From Paludibacter sp. UBA5753 (GTDB lineage: Bacteria; Bacteroidota; Bacteroidia; Bacteroidales; Paludibacteraceae), in the NCBI GenBank assembly GCA_002427615.1, contig DIFH01000014.1:26053-34765 (forward strand): a stretch of DNA of 8,713 bases, read 5' to 3'. Position 1 is the stretch's first letter. Each line of letters starts with the position of its first letter. Below the pieces are notes generated by a model. The model saw only the letters and a list, made by a program, of their open reading frames with translations. It was not told the DNA's origin and searched no databases. Positions 1 to 7,900 of this stretch are shown piece after piece. The translations under genes were made by a program, and so were the position numbers.

Positions 1-151
1 ATGTGTAGCTAACTTTATATTATTCACTTAAGGTACAGGGGACCGTTATTATTTGTAGCCCATAACAACCCAATAAATCTAAGGTGCAGCGCACCGGAAT
101 AGTTTATTTGAAGCTTTAGGCGCTTTTGCGGATAATCATTACAAAAAAATA
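1..151 (+). repeat. Palindromic interspersed element, forward copy A
   Basis: First of two near-identical direct copies; the second begins exactly 252 bases downstream. Over 151 bases I count six mismatches (positions 8, 26, 49, 97, 121 and 142), about 96% identity. The copy holds two 13-base hairpins of the same 5-3-5 geometry: hairpin 1 at 32-44 (GGTACAGGGGACC, one A/G mismatch in the stem) and hairpin 2 at 83-95 (GGTGCAGCGCACC, perfect stem). It ends in a tail with TTGCGGATAATCATT (126-140). No reading frame of note lies in it. The similarity begins at base 1, so the left border may lie outside the window. The element type is unknown; two hairpins plus inverted pairing suggest a REP/BIME-like or MITE-like repeat. 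Confidence 0.85.
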
Positions 152-248
152 ATTATCTGCAATGTGTCTTAATTTATATTTCGGTGCGCTGCACCTTTGT
201 TTTTACCGGTTTTAACTATTTCTACAAAGATTATCGGGACTTTGTCCC
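148..248 (-). repeat. Palindromic interspersed element, inverted diverged copy
   Basis: Read on the minus strand, this stretch follows the same plan as the flanking forward copies: hairpin 1 (GGGACAAAGTCCC, plus positions 236-248), a conserved TTTGTAG, hairpin 2 (plus positions 183-195) and a tail TTGCAGATAATTATT (148-162). The 16-base block AAGGTGCAGCGCACCG at 81-96 occurs here as an exact reverse complement at 182-197. The spacers are strongly diverged, and the segment between hairpin 2 and the tail is about 10 bases shorter than in copy A. Copy A and this copy therefore meet tail to tail as one long imperfect palindrome spanning roughly 32-248. Confidence 0.75.
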
Positions 249-252
249 TTTT

Positions 253-403
253 ATGTGTAACTAACTTTATATTATTCGCTTAAGGTACAGGGGACCGTTA
301 CTATTTGTAGCCCATAACAACCCAATAAATCTAAGGTGCAGCGCACCGCAATAGTTTATTTGAAGCTTTAGGAGCTTTTGCGGATAATCATTATAAAAAA
401 ATA
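253..403 (+). repeat. Palindromic interspersed element, forward copy B
   Basis: Direct repeat of copy A at an offset of 252 bases, about 96% identical, with hairpin 1 at 284-296 and hairpin 2 at 335-347. Similarity to copy A stops abruptly after base 403, within an A/T run, and no second inverted partner follows. The simplest reading is that a 252-base unit (forward plus inverted element) was tandemly duplicated and the second unit lost or never gained its inverted half. The copy ends 45 bases before the promoter box of the downstream plug gene, so it could act as an upstream boundary, terminator or insulator, but nothing in the sequence proves that. Confidence 0.85.
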
Positions 404-447
404 TATATTATACCTTTTTTTTACTTATTCAGTCGAAATTTCCGCTT

Positions 448-455
448 TATCTTTG
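448..455 (+). promoter_or_regulatory. Bacteroidetes-type -7 promoter box for the plug gene
   Basis: TATCTTTG matches the Bacteroidetes housekeeping sigma -7 consensus TAnnTTTG at every fixed base. It lies 32 bases before the ATG at 488, which would give a 5' leader of roughly 25-30 bases. I see no clear TTTG/TTG -33 box at the usual spacing, only a T-rich stretch (about 414-429), so the upstream half of the promoter is weak or unrecognised. No strong Shine-Dalgarno precedes the ATG; the leader is A-rich, as is common in this phylum. Confidence 0.5.
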
Positions 456-487
456 TATTGAAAATCGCATAATTTCATAAAAAAATC

Positions 488-1852
488 ATGAAACATTCTT
501 CAAATCATACCTGCTTGTCCGGTAGGCAAGCTCAAACTAAAACCGATGATTATCAAACGGCTTCTGTTCTTCCTTCAAAGTCAGGGAGGCTGAATAAACA
601 GATAAAACATTTATCTATCATACTTCTCACGGTCATTAGCTGCAGTTTGTCGGCACAAAAAGTTTACCGGACTCAAATTTTTGACCCGAATATCAAGACT
701 TTACAAATTGGAGTGAACGATGATAAATATCTGTTGCCCATCATTGAACTGAACGGTTCCGATATTTTGCGTATCCGTTTCGACGAAATGTCGCACGAAG
801 CTCATTCCTACGGTTATACTGTATTGCATTGTAACGCGGACTGGACTGCTTCCAACCTGTCGACCAATGAGTACCTGACAGGATTTACAACCGGGAATAT
901 TATTGATTTCGCTTTGTCGCAGACGACCACTTTCCTGTATACGCATTATAAGTTTGAGTTGCCAAACAACGATATCGGTTTTAAAATTTCGGGCAATTAT
1001 GTCGTTGTTATTTATGAAGACAATAAAGTGGATAGCCCGATTGCACAGGTTTGCTTTTCGATAGTTGAGCCTAAAGTCAGTATTAATGCCACAATCAGAG
1101 GCAATACCGACACTGAATTATACGGCAGGTTACAACAGCTTGATTTCGATTTGATGCTCAATGCGTATCCGGTACGCGATGTAAACAGCGAACTAAAAAT
1201 AGTGATTCGTCAGAACAACCGCCTCGACAACGAAGTTACAGGCATTCAACCCACCTTTATTTCAGCCTCAAAACTCAGCTATGCAAACAACAAAGCCTTG
1301 ATTTTTGAAGGTGGCAACGAATATCACCGGTTCGATATATCTTCCATATATTCAGCCAGCGAAGGTATTGCACAAATAAGGTACCAGCAACCCCATTACG
1401 AGGTGTACCTTACTCAGGATAAAATCCGGACAGCCAAAACATACATAGACGATTTTGATGTAAACGGTAAATTTGTGATTAACTACCAGGAAGCTATGGA
1501 GAACAGCGATACCGAAGCCGATTATTTATACGTTCATTTTGTATTGCCTTTGAAAGCTCCTTTTTTCGATGGGCAGTTGTATTTGGGAGGAGAACTGAAT
1601 TATAACCTGTTGAACGACCATTCGCGATTGAAATATGATTTTAATGCCGGCATGTATCATAAAACGTTGTTGCTCAAACAAGGCGGTTACAACTACCAGT
1701 ACCTATTTGTGCCAAAAGGTGCGCAAAAGGCCTCGGTGGAACGTGTTGAAGGCAGTTACTGGCAAACCAAAAACGAATACACAATTTACGTATTCCATCG
1801 CCCCTGGGGTGAACGATACGACAAACTTATAGGTGTGAAAAGTATTGAATAA
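488..1852 (+). CDS. Type IX secretion system plug-domain protein (DUF5103 family)
   Basis: Probable periplasmic plug of the T9SS outer-membrane translocon. In Flavobacterium johnsoniae a protein of this family occupies the periplasmic end of the SprA pore and keeps it closed between export events. Family features seen here: a conserved N-terminal block around residues 108-133 (YxYxxxHCNADW, then NEYLTGF), a beta-rich body, and the C-terminal signature around 434-449 (YVFHRPWGERYDKLIG). The export signal is internal: K37 and K40, a hydrophobic core at 42-51, and a likely signal peptidase I site after A56 (SLSA|Q). VISC at 49-52 also fits a relaxed lipobox, so a lipoprotein is possible. The first 34 residues are an unusual extension; the ATG at 488 is the only ATG before the signal sequence and sits correctly behind the promoter box. 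Total length of about 400 residues after the signal suits the family. The gene is monocistronic as far as visible and convergent with the giant cargo gene downstream. Confidence 0.85.
   Translation: MKHSSNHTCLSGRQAQTKTDDYQTASVLPSKSGRLNKQIKHLSIILLTVISCSLSAQKVYRTQIFDPNIKTLQIGVNDDKYLLPIIELNGSDILRIRFDEMSHEAHSYGYTVLHCNADWTASNLSTNEYLTGFTTGNIIDFALSQTTTFLYTHYKFELPNNDIGFKISGNYVVVIYEDNKVDSPIAQVCFSIVEPKVSINATIRGNTDTELYGRLQQLDFDLMLNAYPVRDVNSELKIVIRQNNRLDNEVTGIQPTFISASKLSYANNKALIFEGGNEYHRFDISSIYSASEGIAQIRYQQPHYEVYLTQDKIRTAKTYIDDFDVNGKFVINYQEAMENSDTEADYLYVHFVLPLKAPFFDGQLYLGGELNYNLLNDHSRLKYDFNAGMYHKTLLLKQGGYNYQYLFVPKGAQKASVERVEGSYWQTKNEYTIYVFHRPWGERYDKLIGVKSIE
513..531 (+). repeat. Small imperfect hairpin inside the plug gene's 5' end
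   Basis: GCTTG (513-517) pairs with CAAGC (527-531), and CC (519-520) with GG (525-526) across a bulged T, leaving a GGTA loop. It is translated as part of the odd N-terminal extension (residues 9-15, CLSGRQA). Short GC-rich palindromes of this kind, read as GRQA-type peptides, look to me like translated REP-like repeats of Bacteroidetes, but that link is from memory and untested. Confidence 0.4.
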
Positions 1853-1864
1853 GCTACCGACGCC

Positions 1865-1892
1865 TTTTTTTTTTGCGCGACAAAATCTTTTT
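1865..1892. terminator. Possible weak terminator between convergent genes
   Basis: The 57-base gap between the two convergent stop codons contains a run of ten T (1865-1874). On the plus strand TTTTG (1871-1875) can pair with CAAAA (1881-1885) around CGCGA, followed by TCTTTTT. The stem is only five mostly A-T pairs, so it is far weaker than a typical intrinsic terminator. It is the only candidate in the gap for ending either transcript; with so little space the 3' ends of the two mRNAs may overlap. Confidence 0.25.
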
Positions 1893-1909
1893 ACCTGCCA
1901 AGAAACTGT

Positions 1910-4900
1910 TTATCTTATGATAATTTTCTCGGTTTTAGTTTCTTCCGTACTTACAAATTTTACAATATAAGTATTTTGTAAGGTAATGGGTATGGTGAAA
2001 ATGCTATTGGCTGCCACCTTTTGATGTCCGAAGCTCCGGCCTGAAATATCGTAAATATACATATCGCCTGGCTGCTGGCTGTTGTTTAGTACATAAACCG
2101 AATTGTACGAGTTAAAGATTTTTATCTTTGAAGGCGCTTCATTGCCTGTTTCCTCCGTGTCTGTGATAATCCGGAAACGATTCACCGCTTTCGGAGTGGA
2201 TTGCGCCGTAAACGAATAGGTCGATCCCGTTTCAGTAATATCTACAACAGTTCTTTCTACTAAATCGTGCAAAAATATTTTGGAATAACGTCCGGCAATG
2301 TTCTCGTGGGTAAAAGTCAACGTATAATCAGTATCCTGACCTGCCTGAAATGCCAACACCGTATTATTCATATCATTCACCGCATCGATCTGATAATCTC
2401 CATCCGCTTCAACCCCATATATTTGAGGACTGAGAGCTGTTCCTGCCATTTTAACGCCATCATCTCCGTTATCAAACGTTCGTTTGCATAATTCCTTGGT
2501 AAATATCCACATCCTGTCGGACGAAAGTTCACTTTCAACATCGATGATGGTACATGCCGGACTCTCATTGCTCTCCATGGCAGGAGCTCGTTGCAAGTCG
2601 GTATTGCCCATTGCTACCGAACTGTAATTGATACTTATATAAGAATTAGCCGTGGGCGCACTGACTCCTGCTTTAATTCTTACCAACATTGAATTCATGG
2701 ACGGTACCTGACGCGGAACCTGAGAATATCCTGCCAGGTTTTGAGGCGCCGAGGTGTATTGCCCTGGAGTGTTGCCTATTCTCGTGCTTTTCAATGCCTG
2801 CCATTGGGCAAAAGTTCCCGTGTTATACATGTAAACGGTTGAATCCATTTCCGAACCGAATTGTATTTGCCGGATGTCGATGCCTGCCGTATATGAATTG
2901 GCAAATAAATGCTGTCCCGGATAAAGAGCTCCGCCTGTAATGGTTTTAACCAACTGTCCTGAATTGAAATTGGCATTTATCAACGCTCCGCTGAATGTTA
3001 TCACACGAGAAAATTCATAACATAATTCGTAACCGCGAAAAGGCTCTAAATACGAATCGTTGGTCAACGGCTGCCAGTGAGTGGTAGTGTCGTTCCCCGA
3101 TTCAAGCATTTGACGTACAATGGCTCCTTCTAAAGTAGGAGAAGCTTTAAACCGGCTGACAGGGATGCCGAAATATTGCCAGCTGTATTTCTGATTCACA
3201 GGCTTGCTTAAATCCCAACTCGATTTTGTGTACATTTCGACGGTGGCGTAAACAGGTGAAGATTCCGAATTATGAAAAATCAACGATCCGTTGGCAATTA
3301 CGTCATTCGAATGAATATAGATAAGCTCCGGATTTCCATTGGTTGTTATCGTATTATTCACCGTAAGACTCTTTCCGGCAGGTATTACCAAGCGTTTGGT
3401 TGTTTCATTTATCAAACTGCCTATAGTGCGATCCTGATCAAGTACAAGATCGTTAATTGCATTGGAGCCCCAACTATTTGTCGTAGACGCATATACAACA
3501 TTATCTCCTGGCGATGGAATATAACCAGCCGTCCAATTGGAAGCTGTTCCCCAATTCGTCCCGTTAGTTCCCCTCCAGTAATTTACCGCAGGGTTTACCG
3601 TCATGGTTACGATATTGGAAGTTGCAGGGTTATTTGTCGCACAACTGATACTGGATGTCAAAACACACTTAACAACATCTCCATTTGAAGGAATATAACT
3701 ATAGGTTGAGGAAGTGACTCCGGTAACAAGGTTGTCATTCACATACCATGCATAAGCAGGAGTAGCTCCACCATTTGTAGGCGTTGCCGTATACGTAACG
3801 GTAGCGCCTTGTGTTACAGGATTAGCGGAGACGGCAACACTCACGCTAACAGGTACGTTAGGAGTAACTAAAACGTCGGTACTGGCAGTTGCCGAAAGAA
3901 CTTGTTGAAATACAATATCGTCTAAGGCAAAGTCGTTTCCCCCTGCAACGATATTTTGATTTATCAATTCCAAATTCAGGACTGAATTTGTTCCGGCGCT
4001 TGCATTATACAGAAATTGAGTCCAATTGTTTATGGAAGCGCTTGCCGTATAAATTGGACCGGCAGCTACTCCATTGACATATAACTGCAACCGCGAAGGA
4101 TTTCCTGCTACAACAGTCTGTACCCAATAGGTAAACTGATAGTCGGCGCCGGGAACAACAGGCACTGACTGGCTCCAAATAACGACCCCTGCTGTTATGG
4201 ATCCGTTCACAACCATTTGCATGGTACCGGGAGCCGGGGTATGGTCGGGCCAATAGGAAAAATTAGAATGAACATTATGAGGAATGGCAACTACCGAATA
4301 AGCTCCTTCACAGCCAAGTGCACCATACCCACAAGAGCTGCTATAAGTAGAATCTCTATATGTATAACTACTTCCAAAACTGGAATTCCCTGCTTCGAAA
4401 TCGCCATTGGTAACGAGATTTCCACCTACCACTATATTACCGGTAACCGTATATGTGCCCGATAAGGCTGCAGTAGCATTCGTCGTTAGTTGTGGATTCT
4501 GACTGACTGAATAAAAATCATTCGGACCTTCCCAATATCTGTTTTGAATATCATCTCCTGTACTCGTAAGGTTGATAGTTGAACCCGGACAATAAGTTCC
4601 TCCATCCGATGACGCTGTTATCAGGGGTGTTGCAAACACCTTGCCGACACAGGCAACATTTATAGTAGTTAAGCCGGAAGATGCCACGGTAATATTACCG
4701 GTGTAATCACCTGCCGGTTTAAGTGAAATAAGCCGGACATAAATAGTCTTGTTTACTTTCCCTGAAGTTGGAGTTAATGTGATAGAGCTTTGAAAGGAGC
4801 CACCGGAGGTTTGAGAAATCTCATAATTGGCTGGGGCTGTAACGGTTACATTATTTGACCCCAGCGAAGTTCCGGCCACTATAAAGGATTGTTCGCTCGA

Positions 4901-7900
4901 TGGACCGCCATTTGCTACTCCCGTACCCGCATCCCCAGCTGAATATTGTTTATAACCAAAGCCGGTTAAAGTTAGTGTAGAAGTAGTTATAGCCGCTGAA
5001 TTAACTACCGATCCCTTACACGAAACTACCTTCCCGGAAGCTCCGGTTGATGCCAATGTAATATTTTCAGGGCCGTAACTGCCAACTGCCAGACCGGCTT
5101 TCATGCGGACATAAATAGTAGTAGCATTTACAGTTCCGCCCGATGGGGACAGTGAAACGGCAGAAGAGGTAAAGCCAGACGCTGGTGTTAGTGAAATCTG
5201 GAAGTTAGCAGGAGGCGTAATCACCAGATTAGCCGTAAGATTAGATCCGCTTACGGTGAATGTCTGTTCGCCCGAAGGACCGGCGCCCAATGTATAAATA
5301 AAAGCGGATAAGGCTGAAATTGCGTTTAATATGGTGGGCGCCGGACTTATAGTTCCGCTACACGCCACATTTACCGGATTAGCGCCAGTCGATGTCAACA
5401 CAATATTTTCAGACCAACTGCCAACGCCTAACCCGGATTTCAGTCTAACATAAATAACTGTTCCCGATGTAACCGAAAGAGCAGTAGTAGCAAATCCTGA
5501 CCCTGATGTAGTTGATATTTCATAGTCGGTAGGAGGCGTAACGGTTATATTTTCTATCAGATTCGTTCCACCCACTGTGAACGACTGTTGTGCCGAAGGA
5601 CCGGCTGCATAAGTATAACTAAAGCCGGTCAGGCTTGCAGGAGCGGCGGTAATAACCGGCGCTGTAGTTACTGTTCCGGTACAGGAAATGGTTTTCGTTG
5701 TTACGCCGGTCGATGAACAAGTAATAGGATTTAATACCGATTTGACTGTGCCCACAACAAAGCCGGCTTTCATACGCACATAAACAGTAGATGTAGCGAC
5801 TGTTCCATTAATTACCGGCAGTGTAATCACGCTTTGCGGGGCAAATGAAGCTCCTGAAGTTAATGAAATTTCGAAAGAATCGGTGGGTAAAACGGTTATA
5901 TTTGTCGTAAGATATGCGCCTTCCACCGTGAATGATTGAATTTGCGATGGGCCAGAACCCATAGGATAAGTAAAGCCGGTTAAAGAAGAAATAGAGGTGG
6001 TAATAACATGTTTTCCTTTTGCCAAAACAAAAAACCGGTTCGCACCAATGACATTGGAAGACGAAACTCCATAAGCGCCAGGCGTTCCGCCCAAATTAGT
6101 ATAAGCGCCGTTTTGTGCCGTACTACCGCCAATTGCATCCAATGGCGCTATCGTTGTTTGCCGGGCAAGGGAAACCGAACTATTCGTAAAATTGCCGGAA
6201 GTAACCAATGACCAATATTCAGTAGCGCTTTTTGAATCCAACGTAGCATCTACCGACCCGCCAGGATCTGATGCGAACGCTTGTACCTGCGCCGTAACAT
6301 CGCCTGTTCCTGTAGTGGGATTAACCAACGCAAAAGGTAAATAGGTCGTCCCGTTTCCAACCGGAAAATTATAGGTGGAACCCGTAGGCAAACTTGCAGG
6401 CAAAGTCCATTTAACCGGACCGTTAATAAACGATGTGGACGAACCGCCTGTAATAGCCGTTGTGGCTGTATTTGTTACAGATAATAAATTATTCGTAGTG
6501 GTAGATAAAATGCCATTGGTTAATGTTAGTATACCTGTAACCGTTGTGACGGTTCCTCCACTTAATGTTTTTGTTCCACTGCCCGAGACAGTAAGATGAG
6601 AATAAGTTGTGTTTTTAACGGTTTGATTACCTGATCCGTTATAATTTACCGTATTTCCGGTTGCTGTTGCAGTAAGCGTATTTATCGCATAAGAAGAAGA
6701 AATAAGAGCCGATATATTTAAAACACTTGTACTGGTAGCATTATTAAAAGTACCAATAGTTTGCGATGCATTAATAAAATTCACCGTACCGCCCGCATTG
6801 TTTGTCATTCCGGTAATGTATCCGGATCCATTCAGATTAATCGTACCTGTATTAGTAAAATTAGCAGTGGCAGTTATTATGCTCCCACTTGTAGTTACAG
6901 TAATTGTACCAGCGTTAGTTAAAGTTGTAGGATTAGTGTAAGTCGTTCCACCAATATTTAAAATTCCCGTGCTTGTGTTTGTTAAGGTCGTAGGAGTTAG
7001 GTTATTACTACTTGCGTTTAAGGTTCCTTGATTTGTCAAGGTTGAAATAGTTATGCCAGCAGTACTATTAATTGTACCGGAAGAAGAATTTATTAATGCA
7101 CCAGTTCCGTTTAGAGCTGAGCCCAAAGTTAAAGTTCCATAGTTGGTGAGGTTAATTCCTGTTACGACAACAGTTGAACCTGACATATTTATATTTCCAT
7201 TAAGAGATTGCGCATTGGTATCAAAGGTATACGAGTAAGTGCTTCCCGAGGTAAATGTCCCGTTATTAGTAATTCCACCACGGAAAGTTACCGGAAAACT
7301 GCCTGAATTATTCCATGTGCCGCCTGCATTAATGGTAACAAGTCCTGTAAATATCTTTGTTCCATTATAAGAACCGATAGTGAGATTTCCGCTTGAGCCG
7401 CCGCCAATAGTAGTAGTTCCGGTTACTGTTAAGTTGTATGCTCCTGCAGTAAACGTTGTTCCATCTCCAATATTTAAATTACCACCAATAGTCGTTCCAA
7501 CAACTGTTTTTGTTGAAGCAGTTCCACTTAAGGTCAGGTTACCTCCAATACTTGTTGTTCCGGTTTGTAAGGTTTTGGCATTGGTACCTGATAATGTAAG
7601 ATGATAATAAGCATAAGCGCCTACAGTTTGCGTTGAGCCATTATAATTCACTGTTCCATTTGTCAAAGCAGTATATCCGCCGGCAACGCTTGATATTGTC
7701 CCTCCTGAAATTGTTCCCGTTCCACCAACATTCAAAGTACCTGCCCCCAAGAAAACTATTTGGTTTCTGGCGGCAGTTCCATTCATTGTAATATTGCCTG
7801 AAACGTTAATAGTACCTGTTAAAACACTTATATATGAGTCTCTATTATTATTCCCAGTATTAGCCATTGTTATAGAGCCTGCTGTTAATGTTCCTGAGCC

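Noticed and set aside
1..403. CRISPR array
   Set aside because: There are only two direct copies, the repeat is about 150 bases long rather than 25-45, there are no uniform spacers and an inverted copy lies between them.
1..403. Insertion sequence with a transposase
   Set aside because: No frame of useful length and no transposase motif are present; at most this is a non-autonomous palindromic element.
701..946. Minus-strand 81-codon frame inside the plug gene
   Set aside because: It overlaps the conserved N-terminal block of the DUF5103 protein and has no support of its own.
6375..7604. Plus-strand frames of about 74 codons rich in Val and Pro
   Set aside because: Antisense reading of Thr/Gly/Asn-rich repeats naturally yields Val/Pro-rich stop-free stretches; there are no start signals and no match to any family I know.
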